Part shown: piece after piece, positions 51,682 to 60,310 of the stretch | Position numbering within the stretch: the stretch's first letter is position 1 | Layout: each line of letters begins with the position of its first letter | From: Gp6-AA40 sp035647075 | GTDB taxonomy: Bacteria > Acidobacteriota > Vicinamibacteria > Vicinamibacterales > UBA2999 | Direction: 5' to 3' | Length of the DNA stretch: 64,000 nucleotides | Assembly (NCBI GenBank): GCA_035647075.1 | Contig: DASROF010000124.1 | Location: 1-64,000 of the forward strand | Notes under the pieces: generated by a model | What the model was told of the DNA's origin: nothing | What the model saw: the letters and a program-made list of their open reading frames with translations, nothing else | Database searches by the model: none | Made by a program: the position numbers and the translations under genes

Positions 51682-53565
51682 TTACCGAAGGCAGGGCCAG
51701 TTGGTCTGCGGGTACACACTAGTCCCTGTCCAGGCAGACTCGCGCAGGATTTCGTACCCGTCGGCATCGTCCGGGGGGATTGTCGCCATCGGCACATAGC
51801 GACGCTCGATGAACCGCCAGATCTCCGGATTGCTCTCCTGCAACCACTGCCGGCGTGGCAGCGGAATGACGACGAAGGGCACCCGCTCCTGCTGAAGACG
51901 TGCAACTGTCCGGGCTTGCTCCCATGCTGACAGCGGACGGTACAGACGACGGTGATCGCCGGCGAATCCGCGATCGGCCACGACATAGATATCTGGCGAA
52001 TACCACGTGAACAGCAGTCGATCCTGCGGCGCGGTGCAGACGCGGAGGTACTCGAGGAAGGGCAACAGGACGCCCGACGGATTGTTGGGAACCGGCCCTG
52101 GTTTGTCGTCGTGCAAGTGGGCCGAGACCTCGCGCCATCGCGCGACAACGCCAGTCGGACCCTTGAGGATACCGGTGGTGGCGAGCAACTGGCCGACCTG
52201 TGCGAACTCGACGATGGCCATGAACACGGTCGCGGTTGCGAGCACGACGATCGCCCGGGTGAAGAATCGCCGCAATCCATCGATCCGCAATTGCCAGAGC
52301 GAGGCCCCGATCCACGCGGCGAGCATCGAATGTGAGGCCGCAAGGTCCGGCAGCCGGACATGGAGTGGCGCGCGCAGAAAGGCGACGTCCGTAAAGAACG
52401 CGAGCACCGCCAGCATCGCGACCACTGCGGCGTCTGCCGTCGAGTGGTCACGTCTTCGCGCGACGAGCAGTGCGATCGCCGCTACCGGGAGCAGCCAGGA
52501 CAACCAGAAGAGCACCGCCAGGCTGTTCTCCTGGACGCGCCAGCCAGGCTCGAGCTGCAGCAGGCGCCACGCGCTCCGCCAGCTGCGGGCCTGCACGAGC
52601 CGGTTGAACCCGTCGGTGTCTTCAACGTGCGGATCGTTCTGGATGGCGCGCAGGTTTGCGGGGGATGTGTCGCGGATGTGGTAGCGCCACGTGGTGCCCT
52701 CGTCGTGTTCGACCCGGTCCATGTGGTACCGCTGCTCGAGTGCCTCACGGGTCTGGTCATCAACCGACGGCGCCCAGCGCACATTGTTGGGCGCTGCATT
52801 TCTCCTGATCCAGAGTCCCGCCCGGGTGTCCAGGTACGGGACCGGAATCTGATACGGGGCCGACGCGGCCTCCGAGCTGAGGTACTGGCGCGCGATCGCG
52901 ACATAGGTGGGGATGCCCGCTGCCCACTGAACGTAGAGAAGATGGGGCAGCACGAATGCGGCCGCCAGCGCGGCGTAGAGCACGAGGGTGCGCACCACGG
53001 CGCGCATTCCCACAGGCCACTGGACGATCACGAGCAACGTGACGATGGCGACCCCCAGATACACCGCGTGATCGTGACGGAAGTAATAGCCAAGTGCGGT
53101 GGCAGCGGACAGCGCCGCAATGCGCCGCGTGGTCAGATTCCTGACCGCCCAGCAGGCGACGGCGATGGCCACCGCCTGCACGAGCAGCTTCGGATAGCTG
53201 TAGGTGCGCGGAAAGATCGCGACTTGCGCGATCACAGCCAGGGCCGCCGCCAGCATCGAGCGTGACAGGCGCGCTGCCACGCGGAAGCTCAATGCCGCGG
53301 CGATCGCAAAGGCGAGCGCGACGATGATGGCTTCGGAGAGGAAGGGCGCGTTGATCAGGCTCCACGCCGCCGCGGAGATGGCATACATGAGCGGCATGCC
53401 TTCGTCGACGAAGTCACGCACGGGCAGCGCGCCGAGCCGGAGTTGCTGGGCGAGCGCGACGTGATCGAAATGGTCGTTGAGGAATTCCGTGAGCGTGAGC
53501 CAGCGGAAGGCGGCGGCCAGGAGAAAGGCCAGCGCCGTTCCCGCCGATAGAAATAGTCGATTCAC
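51682..53565 (-). CDS. GT39/ArnT-like polytopic membrane glycosyltransferase (putative)
   Basis: A 627-residue protein from GTG 53565; the open frame upstream lacks TM character. About 12 TM segments are followed by a C-terminal extracytoplasmic domain of about 170 residues. The first loop has FLNDHFDHVALAQQLRLG and VRDFVDEGMPL, resembling the acidic loop of polyprenol-dependent GT-C enzymes, but the family's exact DE pair is uncertain. It could transfer a sugar from a lipid carrier at the periplasmic face. It lies 21 bases upstream of the sigma gene. Confidence 0.6.
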   Translation of the reverse strand: MNRLFLSAGTALAFLLAAAFRWLTLTEFLNDHFDHVALAQQLRLGALPVRDFVDEGMPLMYAISAAAWSLINAPFLSEAIIVALAFAIAAALSFRVAARLSRSMLAAALAVIAQVAIFPRTYSYPKLLVQAVAIAVACWAVRNLTTRRIAALSAATALGYYFRHDHAVYLGVAIVTLLVIVQWPVGMRAVVRTLVLYAALAAAFVLPHLLYVQWAAGIPTYVAIARQYLSSEAASAPYQIPVPYLDTRAGLWIRRNAAPNNVRWAPSVDDQTREALEQRYHMDRVEHDEGTTWRYHIRDTSPANLRAIQNDPHVEDTDGFNRLVQARSWRSAWRLLQLEPGWRVQENSLAVLFWLSWLLPVAAIALLVARRRDHSTADAAVVAMLAVLAFFTDVAFLRAPLHVRLPDLAASHSMLAAWIGASLWQLRIDGLRRFFTRAIVVLATATVFMAIVEFAQVGQLLATTGILKGPTGVVARWREVSAHLHDDKPGPVPNNPSGVLLPFLEYLRVCTAPQDRLLFTWYSPDIYVVADRGFAGDHRRLYRPLSAWEQARTVARLQQERVPFVVIPLPRRQWLQESNPEIWRFIERRYVPMATIPPDDADGYEILRESAWTGTSVYPQTNWPCLR

Positions 53566-53737
53566 TCTGGCCGCTATTGTCGCTGGGTCGCAGGCTTCAC
53601 GAATACAAACCTGTGATTTCGGTGACCAGATTTGTGCGCGGGCGATCAGATTTGTGAGCGCGGGAAGTCCCGGGTGGCGCCGCCGCTCGAAGTCGAGGAG
53701 TTTTCCGAGGAAATTTGCGTCGTACCGGCGGGTAGCG

Positions 53738-53753
53738 TGGCGTTTGTCTTGCT
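53738..53753 (+). promoter_or_regulatory. Sigma-54 (-24/-12) promoter, TGGCGTTTGTCTTGCT
   Basis: TGGC, TTGCT and the GG-N10-GC spacing are right; the AC of the -24 box is GT. The predicted start near 53764 gives a 40-base leader with an AGGA ribosome site before the ATG at 53804. Type IV pilus genes are commonly RpoN dependent. Confidence 0.6.
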
Positions 53754-53803
53754 CCACCCGTTGCTCACGCGTGCATCACGGACACGTTTGAACAGGACCC
53801 CCA

Positions 53804-55657
53804 ATGGCAGCGCATTCGACAACCACGGCCGACTCGAAGAAGAAGCCCGACATCCATCTCGCGCCCTCCGCGGCGAAGCGGCTGCCGCTGGGCGAAATGC
53901 TGGTCAAGACCGGCGCGATCTCGCAGGATCAGCTGCAGGACGCGCTGCGTCAGCAGAAACATCACAAGGGCGTACGGCTTGGCCGCCTGCTCGTCAAGCT
54001 GGGTTTCATCAGCGACGACGTGATGCGTCAGGCGCTGAGCTCGCAGCTCAACGTGCCATTTGTCGATCTCGAGCGGATGCGCATCGATCCGGCCCTTGGC
54101 CGCACCATCAATCACGCCTACGCGCGTCGTCATTGCCTGCTGCCGGTCAGCACGATCGGCCAGAGCCTGACGGTCTGCATGGACGATCCGACGGACCAGA
54201 CCGTCGTCGCCGAATTGAAGCGGCTGACCGGCTTCAGTATCAGCATCGTCACGGCGTCGCACGAATCGATCAAGGCAGCATTCGGCCGTCTCTACGCCGA
54301 AACCCTGCAGTCTCAATCGGGTGGCGTCGGTCCCACACCGGAAACGGGTGTGATGGATCTGCAGTTCGACGAAGACGCAGATGATCCCCGCGCCCAGAAC
54401 AACTACGGCTACGAATACAAGGGCGCTGACGTCATCGTCCAGAAGCTGCTCGCGCTGGCCATCGAGCAGCGCTGCAGCGACATGCACATCGAGACGCTGT
54501 CGAACCGAATCGGCATCCGGTTCCGCATCGACGGTCTGTTGCAGGCGCCGCAGCTCGGCGACATCGAGGCGGCGTGCAACGGCCTCGGCCGCGAGATGAT
54601 CTCGCGCTTCAAGATTCTGGCGAAGCTGGACATCGCCGAGCGCCGGCGCCCGCAGGACGGCAGCTTTCGCGTCCGCGTGGCGAAGGGCGAGGAACTGATC
54701 ACGATCGACCTTCGCGTCTCCATCGTTCCGAGCATGCACGGCGAGAGCGTCGTCATCCGCGTTCTGGACAAGTCGCGGCTGCCGGCGTCGATCGACGGCC
54801 TGGGGCTGCCGAAGGCGATGGTGACGCAGTTCGGTCAGCTGCTGCACCGGAGCGCGGGCATCATTCTCGTCACCGGTCCGACCGGATCGGGCAAGAGCAC
54901 GACGCTCTATTCCGCACTGAAGACGCTCTACAAGCCGCAGATCCGGGTGCTGACCGCCGAAGATCCCATCGAGTACGTCTACGAGCAGTTCTCGCAGTGC
55001 GAGGTGAACGATCAGATCGGGAACACCTTTGCGAAGTACCTGCGGGCCTTCCTGCGACATGACCCCGAAGTGATCATGATCGGTGAAATCCGCGACGGCG
55101 AGACCGCGCAGATGGCGTTGCGCGCGGCGCAGACCGGCCACCTGCTCATGAGCACACTGCATACGACCACCGCGGTGGAAGCCGTGACCCGCCTCCGCGA
55201 CCTGGGCATCGATTCGAACACGATCGCCTCCACACTCGCGGGCATCATGGGGCAGCGTCTCGTGCGCCGCGTGTGCAAGGAATGCAAGGCGCCGTATCAG
55301 CCCTCCAGGCGACTGCTCGAGCAGCTGCCGTTCGCGGCGAACCTGTCCAACTGGGACCTGGTCAAGGGCTCGGGATGCCCGGAGTGCAACTTCACCGGCT
55401 TCAGGGGCCGCGCGATGGTGGCGGAACTATGGGTCCCGACGCAGGACGACGCCGTGCTGATTGCCAAGGAAGTGCCGATGGACGAACTGGCGGCACAGAC
55501 CAAGGCCAGCACGATTACGATGGCGCAGTGCGCCTCGGAGCTGCTGCACGATCAGGTGACGAACATCGAAGAGCTCGTGCGGGTGATGCCGTTCTCGGCG
55601 ATTCGCGAGATGCTCGAAGCGGCGCCGGCGACGGCCACCGAGGCGATGGCCGGCTGA
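53804..55657 (+). CDS. GspE/PilB family assembly ATPase
   Basis: A 617-residue hexameric ATPase for type IV pilus or type II secretion. The N-terminal GspE_N/MshEN domain spans about 28-170 (LGEMLVKTGAISQDQLQDAL, LGRLLVKLGFISDD); such domains can bind c-di-GMP. The catalytic domain has TGPTGSGKST (about 357-366), the Asp-box and IMIGEIRDGETA (about 423-434), and a four-Cys zinc site (CKEC near 491, CPEC near 523). No pilin or platform gene is adjacent, so PilB versus GspE cannot be decided. Confidence 0.9.
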   Translation: MAAHSTTTADSKKKPDIHLAPSAAKRLPLGEMLVKTGAISQDQLQDALRQQKHHKGVRLGRLLVKLGFISDDVMRQALSSQLNVPFVDLERMRIDPALGRTINHAYARRHCLLPVSTIGQSLTVCMDDPTDQTVVAELKRLTGFSISIVTASHESIKAAFGRLYAETLQSQSGGVGPTPETGVMDLQFDEDADDPRAQNNYGYEYKGADVIVQKLLALAIEQRCSDMHIETLSNRIGIRFRIDGLLQAPQLGDIEAACNGLGREMISRFKILAKLDIAERRRPQDGSFRVRVAKGEELITIDLRVSIVPSMHGESVVIRVLDKSRLPASIDGLGLPKAMVTQFGQLLHRSAGIILVTGPTGSGKSTTLYSALKTLYKPQIRVLTAEDPIEYVYEQFSQCEVNDQIGNTFAKYLRAFLRHDPEVIMIGEIRDGETAQMALRAAQTGHLLMSTLHTTTAVEAVTRLRDLGIDSNTIASTLAGIMGQRLVRRVCKECKAPYQPSRRLLEQLPFAANLSNWDLVKGSGCPECNFTGFRGRAMVAELWVPTQDDAVLIAKEVPMDELAAQTKASTITMAQCASELLHDQVTNIEELVRVMPFSAIREMLEAAPATATEAMAG

Positions 55658-55757
55658 TACAGAACCGCGTCACGCAGAACCGCCGTTCGCTCTTCCGAGT
55701 CTCTCTTCCAAACCGGGACGTGAGAACCCGGAAGCGCGAACAGCGTGGTTCCCGGGT

Positions 55758-56294
55758 CTAGGGCGTTCCGTTCTTAATCTGGCTTCGAACTTCGCCGCCA
55801 GGCCACAGAGTGGTGTGGACGTTGACGTACGTGGCTCCGGCGCGCATGGCCGCGACGAGTTCCTCGATCTCACCCGTGTTGAGTCCCTGAGTCCTGGCTG
55901 CCGCTGTCGCGGCAATGTTCGGACTCACGTCAGCGGCGAATATCCGTCCTGAAATCACCGCTGGCGGCGGCGGACACGACTGCGTGCCCACGGGACCGTT
56001 CCCCAGGTTGGTGCAGAGAAAGACGCTGATGCCGCCGTTCACACCCGCATTTCCGATATGGATGTGCGACTGCTGTACGGCGCCCTCGAGATCGGAGTAA
56101 CTGAGCTCCCAGTCGATCGCCCGGCCGTCCTTCGCAATTCGTGCGTTGAATTGCCCATTCGCCCGCGTCGAAACCGACGGGACTTCTTCGAACCCGGTGA
56201 GGAGTTCCCTGATATTGACAAAACCCTGAGCGAGCGCCACTGCAGACACCAGCGCCAACACTGCCAGGCTGAGCAAAATGGTTTTGACCTTCAC
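55758..56294 (-). CDS. CHRD-domain secreted protein
   Basis: A 178-residue protein with a GTG start behind GAGG and a signal peptide (ending VALAQ, residue 23). One CHRD domain follows (LTGFEEVPSVSTRANGQFNARI, WELSYSDLEGAVQQSHIHIGN, VHTTLWPGGEVRSQI). CHRD was defined in chordin; bacterial secreted forms are common and of unknown function. The gene is divergent from the PEP-CTERM gene. Confidence 0.85.
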   Translation of the reverse strand: MKVKTILLSLAVLALVSAVALAQGFVNIRELLTGFEEVPSVSTRANGQFNARIAKDGRAIDWELSYSDLEGAVQQSHIHIGNAGVNGGISVFLCTNLGNGPVGTQSCPPPPAVISGRIFAADVSPNIAATAAARTQGLNTGEIEELVAAMRAGATYVNVHTTLWPGGEVRSQIKNGTP

Positions 56295-56570
56295 TGCCTC
56301 ATCGCAATCTCCCCGCCACGGTGTGACGTTGACGCAGGGCCGGCATCGAAGTCAAGGCAGATGGTCCACCACTACGGCCGGGGCTGACTGACATCTGACT
56401 GCTCGATACTTTTCGAACTTCAGACGCAGCGTTCGAGTGTTCCGAAACAGGGCACTGGGTTCGCGCGCCCGCCTGATCATTCGAGATCTATCTATGGACC
56501 GAAACCGTATGGCTCACGTCGCTGAGATTGCAGTGCGAACTGCCGAGCGGAGTACGAGTTGGGGAGAGCC
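56295..56570. other. 276-base divergent region between the CHRD and PEP-CTERM genes
   Basis: No gene is visible. A TGGCGG-N5-TTGC string on the minus strand (56304-56318) would start transcription on the CHRD start codon and is not accepted as a promoter. GGGGAGAG before 56571 is the ribosome site of the PEP-CTERM gene. Confidence 0.5.
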
Positions 56571-57482
56571 ATGGCTACGAGACGGGCACAGAACGAATAT
56601 CTCATTGCGTTTGGGTTCGTGCTGATTGTCGGCCTGTTCATGGCGGTGGTCGCTTGGAGCAGCGGGACAGGCAGCGGCAAATCGTCGGACGCCTCCGGAC
56701 TGTTACAGCCGAATGCCGAAGTCGCAGCAGGCTTCACGGCGACGCAAGATTTCACTGCTGCGCAGACAGGATCCGACTCCGGACACCTGACAGGGCTTAC
56801 GCAAGCGGATGGTACCGAATTCGTTGCCAGCAATCCCTTGAGTCTGGCCGCGCCTGATGAGGAAACTCCGAACCAGGTCCTCGAACAAACTCAATCGCCA
56901 TCTCGAGAAGCGACAATACAACCGGCTACGTCTGCACTCGACACCTCATGGAACTACTCGACACCCGCACCCGGGATGGTCGGAGGTTCAATCGTCGGAG
57001 GTTCATACGGCCGGCAGGCTCCTTCGACGTCCGGCGGCTCTTCAGGCGGCTCGTCGGGCGGGTACTCGCCGTCGGGCGGCATGTCAGGGGCGGCGACTGG
57101 ATCACAGGGCAAGGCTGAGGCCGCCAACGCAGCTCCGGCTGAATCCGCCGCGACGGCCCACGTGAGCGGCGCGAGAGCAGGTACGGGTGGTCCGACAGCC
57201 CTCGCCGGGACCTTCGTCAGCGGTTTGGCGGCATCGAATCTGTCGGCCCCGTCGATGATCGCCGATTCAGGCTCCATTCCTCAGCTCGGCGAGGGCCATG
57301 GCAATTCCGTCGCGCTTGATCAGCCCGCTCTCGGAATCGGGTCGTCGTCATTCGCGAGTACGCCCGCCCAGGAGCTTGTCGCAGTCCCGGAACCCGCGAC
57401 GCTCCTGTTGCTCGGAACCGGGCTGGCTCTCCTCTCGCCTCGAATGCGACGCCGTCGCCGGAGCCCTTCGGGGCGCGTGTGA
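56571..57482 (+). CDS. PEP-CTERM sorting-signal protein
   Basis: A 303-residue protein from ATG 56571 (GGGGAGAG site). It has an N-terminal membrane/export segment (LIAFGFVLIVGLFMAVVAW), a low-complexity Gly/Ser/Ala-rich body (GGSSGGSSGGYSPSGGMSG) and a C-terminal tripartite signal: VPEPATLLLLGTGLALL followed by RMRRRRR. The VPEP motif, hydrophobic helix and basic end are the signature cleaved by exosortase. The body shows no known domain and looks disordered, as in matrix-associated PEP-CTERM proteins. No exosortase gene is in this window. Confidence 0.88.
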   Translation: MATRRAQNEYLIAFGFVLIVGLFMAVVAWSSGTGSGKSSDASGLLQPNAEVAAGFTATQDFTAAQTGSDSGHLTGLTQADGTEFVASNPLSLAAPDEETPNQVLEQTQSPSREATIQPATSALDTSWNYSTPAPGMVGGSIVGGSYGRQAPSTSGGSSGGSSGGYSPSGGMSGAATGSQGKAEAANAAPAESAATAHVSGARAGTGGPTALAGTFVSGLAASNLSAPSMIADSGSIPQLGEGHGNSVALDQPALGIGSSSFASTPAQELVAVPEPATLLLLGTGLALLSPRMRRRRRSPSGRV

Positions 57483-57484
57483 CG

Positions 57485-58027
57485 TTACGCGACCTGCGCC
57501 ATCCGTGTTTTCACGCGGAAGCCCAGCGCGACGAGTAGCACGCCGAACAGAACCGAATACGTACCGATCATCCACATCACGGCCAGCGCTCCAACTCCTG
57601 GCCGCGCGAACAGGACGGCGCCGAAGAACACCGACGCGAGACCGGCCAGCGCGAGCCAGACCTCTCCCTCAACCTCCTTACGGAGTTGAACGGCAGCTAC
57701 GATCTCGAATATCCCCGTCACGATCGCCCACGCGGCGATCACGTACAGCAGCACGACCGCGGAGATTCCCGTATAAAGAAACGTCGCCGACGCAGCGGCG
57801 ATGCCGACAAGCCCTTCGAGGACCAGGGCCCACCAGGGCCTGCCCGTCGAGTTCGAGAACGCCGCCACGAAAGCAAGGATGCCGTCGGCGAAGGCGTACG
57901 CGCCAAATAGCAGGACCAGTGCCCCAAGCGTTATGCCCGGCGACGTGAGGGCGAGCACGCCGAACAGAATGGCGCAGATGCCCCGCAGTACCAGCAACCA
58001 CCAGTTCCTCGCGATGAAGTGCAGCAT
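57485..58027 (-). CDS. HdeD-like (DUF308) membrane protein
   Basis: A 180-residue protein with six TM segments in three pairs and a strong AAGGAGG ribosome site. NWWLLVLRGICAILFGVLAL and PWWALVLEGLVGI are characteristic of the HdeD/DUF308 repeats. HdeD contributes to acid resistance in E. coli; the role elsewhere is not established. It is convergent with the PEP-CTERM gene (2-base gap). The 235 bases upstream of its start hold no gene. Confidence 0.88.
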   Translation of the reverse strand: MLHFIARNWWLLVLRGICAILFGVLALTSPGITLGALVLLFGAYAFADGILAFVAAFSNSTGRPWWALVLEGLVGIAAASATFLYTGISAVVLLYVIAAWAIVTGIFEIVAAVQLRKEVEGEVWLALAGLASVFFGAVLFARPGVGALAVMWMIGTYSVLFGVLLVALGFRVKTRMAQVA

Positions 58028-58262
58028 GAGGTGCCTCCTTCTCTATGGCGTCGACAACCTGTTGTGACGGCTCCGGCATTTCGTGGCCGCGCGGCGCGAA
58101 ACGCCAATGGCTCTGCGGCACGATTCGCGTCTAATTGCCGATATCCCAGGTCATACGACGTCTACTGTGATTGGATTGAGCGAAACGAGTGCCGCCGGAT
58201 CGAGAGCTCGAGAAGATGTCTGCGGCAGACCGGCGGGGCTCCCGCGCGATGGCGCTGCGACG

Positions 58263-59339
58263 TCAGTGTGCGAGCGGTCTGACCTTCGTCGTCAGGGCGT
58301 TCAAGAATGCGTCGGAATGGAAGACGTAAACGAAGTGCCCACCGTTGAAGAGCACGATGTCTTTCCTGGGCGCACGAAGCCGCTCGAAATATCTCACGGC
58401 CGCTGGCGTTGACACCTGCCAATCGTCCTTGCCCTGAAAGAGAAACGCCGGCGTTGCGAGTGCGGGCACGTCCCGTTCGACTCGAACCTGCAGCTCTTCG
58501 TCGAACAGGGCCCTTCGTGAGCTTTCGAATGCCTCCTGTAGACGCGGCGCCTTGCTGAGTGGATAGCCTGGAGAAATGAACGGCGCGATCCGGGCGAGCA
58601 GCAAATTGTCGCTGATGTCTTCGGTCTTGCCCCATGTGCGCACCACATCCATCCGATGGATGTCGGTGAGCGGAAGCGACGAGACCTTTGTCAGTGACTC
58701 GACGGCCTTCGTGTCGCGACTGGCCTTCGCGTGTTCCATTGCCGCCGCGAACAGATCGCGGCCGTCATCTTCCAGGCTGTTGAATTGTCCGGTTCCGACA
58801 TATGCGGCGAACAGGTCCGGGCGACGCTGGACCATACGCGTGCCGATCACCGATCCCCACGAGTGACCGATGAGGATGATCGTGTCCTTGTGGAGGCGAT
58901 GGCGAAGGTGCTCGGCCACCGCTATTCCGTCCTGCACCATTCGGTCGATCGTCAGCGGCGGCGGATTCGGAGGCGCGGCCGCATATGTGAGTCCTGCTCC
59001 ACGCTGATGCCAGTGCACGAGGGTGAAGGTTTTCTCCCACGGGAGGAAGGAGCTGTAGCTCACCGGCAGAACCGGCGCACCTGGTCCGCCGTGCAGCCAC
59101 AGCACGACCGGGTTCGTGCGGTCCCACCCCCGGATCTCTATCCACTGAGGAACGCCGCCGATCTGAACGTAACCGGCTTCGTGAACCGCCGTGGACGATT
59201 CGAGCGCCTGCTGTTTGGCGAGCAACGCTCGTAACCCTACCGGGGCCATCCCGGCCAGGAGCAGGAACACGGCTAACGCGATGAACAACCTGCGAACCCA
59301 TCGCCGGCCACCATGCCGTTTTGTGCGCACACGGCGCAC
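58263..59339 (-). CDS. Membrane-anchored alpha/beta hydrolase (proline iminopeptidase-like)
   Basis: A 358-residue protein with a basic N terminus and one TM anchor (LFIALAVFLLLAGMAPVGL, about 18-36), so the enzyme faces the periplasm. The hydrolase fold shows the oxyanion segment LWLHGGPGAP, HWHQRGAGLT, the nucleophile Ser in IGHSWGS and the catalytic His in FNGGHFVYVF. HGGPG and DQRG-like motifs (here HQRG) point to the proline iminopeptidase branch; esterase activity is possible. The start is GTG, with no obvious ribosome site. Confidence 0.82.
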   Translation of the reverse strand: MRRVRTKRHGGRRWVRRLFIALAVFLLLAGMAPVGLRALLAKQQALESSTAVHEAGYVQIGGVPQWIEIRGWDRTNPVVLWLHGGPGAPVLPVSYSSFLPWEKTFTLVHWHQRGAGLTYAAAPPNPPPLTIDRMVQDGIAVAEHLRHRLHKDTIILIGHSWGSVIGTRMVQRRPDLFAAYVGTGQFNSLEDDGRDLFAAAMEHAKASRDTKAVESLTKVSSLPLTDIHRMDVVRTWGKTEDISDNLLLARIAPFISPGYPLSKAPRLQEAFESSRRALFDEELQVRVERDVPALATPAFLFQGKDDWQVSTPAAVRYFERLRAPRKDIVLFNGGHFVYVFHSDAFLNALTTKVRPLAH

Positions 59340-59370
59340 TACGGCCGCGGTCGATCAGGAGTTCCGGCGG

Positions 59371-60165
59371 TCAGGGCCGCCCGGGCCTCTTCCACGGCTT
59401 CTGGCCTGCCATCAGATTGGCCATGCTTCGTGTGGGGTTCATGAGGATCCGGATGGCAACCCTGCCAGGCGCGTTGTCGATCTTTCGTTCGAGCTTCTCA
59501 ATGACGAAGCGGTCCAGCGCGTCTTCTCCTGCCATCCAGGCCATACCCAGCGTCGGGGTGATCACCAGGTCGACCCAGCCCATCTTGTAGCGATCGGGAG
59601 GCTTGCCGACGTTTTCGAGAGACGCCTCACTCATCGGGCCGATCTCCCACTGGGCACTCCAGAGCGCGGCGATCCCCGCCGCTTTCGCCAGGTGCGCACC
59701 GTAGCCTTTCCCGCCGAACTCGATTCGCATCGCCGACGGGTCGTTCTCCCGGTAGATGTATGCGTAGACGCTTCCGCCCATCGGATGCGCGATGTAGTTG
59801 ACGAAGAAGGTACCTCCGTCCGCCCAGTGCGGCTCGACGAAGGGAGAGGATGCGGACTGGAACCAATCGTGGAACCACGGTCCCGCAAGCGCACCACGTG
59901 CTTTGGGTTCAGTCAGAAGAAAGGTGTGTTGGATTGCCTGGAAGGACAGCGTCTGCCTGATGATACGGCCCCATCGCACGTTCGTGTCGTTGACGTGAAG
60001 GCGAATCGGGTCACTGCCCGTCGTCTGAACGTCTGTGCGCTCGGAGGTCAGCTCCTGGGCCGCCGTCCACGCGGTTGGTGACAGCACAATCACCAGAGCC
60101 ATTGCGAACGCGACACGCGTACGCCAGACGCGACTCGAATCACGCCGTTCAAACGCGACCATCAT
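59371..60165 (-). CDS. Conserved secreted/outer-membrane protein of unknown function
   Basis: A 264-residue protein with a signal peptide (about 1-36, ending TAAQ). Conserved-looking blocks are QTLSFQAIQHTFLL, FVNYIAHPMGGSVYAYIYREND, GPMSEASLENVG, GWVDLVITPTLGMAWMAGEDALDR and NPTRSMANLMAGQKPW. I recognise these as a recurrent pattern in acidobacterial and related genomes but cannot name a function. The alternating strands suggest a membrane-associated barrel. It is divergent from the barrel gene at 60311 and has an AGGGG ribosome site inside a palindrome. Confidence 0.65.
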   Translation of the reverse strand: MMVAFERRDSSRVWRTRVAFAMALVIVLSPTAWTAAQELTSERTDVQTTGSDPIRLHVNDTNVRWGRIIRQTLSFQAIQHTFLLTEPKARGALAGPWFHDWFQSASSPFVEPHWADGGTFFVNYIAHPMGGSVYAYIYRENDPSAMRIEFGGKGYGAHLAKAAGIAALWSAQWEIGPMSEASLENVGKPPDRYKMGWVDLVITPTLGMAWMAGEDALDRFVIEKLERKIDNAPGRVAIRILMNPTRSMANLMAGQKPWKRPGRP

Positions 60166-60173
60166 TGTCTTAA

Positions 60174-60185
60174 CCCCTATAGGGG
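60174..60185. promoter_or_regulatory. Palindrome CCCCTATAGGGG, possible metal-sensor operator
   Basis: A perfect 12-base palindrome sits 8 bases upstream of the ATG at 60165 (minus strand), overlapping its ribosome site and facing the divergent gene at 60311. G-tract/TATA/C-tract palindromes of this kind are recognised by CsoR/RcnR-family repressors. The assignment is inference. Confidence 0.4.
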
Positions 60186-60310
60186 ATCGTTGTTACCGGT
60201 GCACACGTAAGAGACGATGTCGCCCGCACCCATTCGAGTCTTCGGGTGCCAGAAGGGCGCGACCTCGGATGGAGCCCTTATTATATCCGCGGAGTAAAGG
60301 GGATCCAGCT

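Noticed and set aside
56304..56318. TGGCGG-N5-TTGC sigma-54-like site on the minus strand
   Set aside because: The predicted transcript start falls on the start codon of the CHRD gene, and the -24 box matches only in part.
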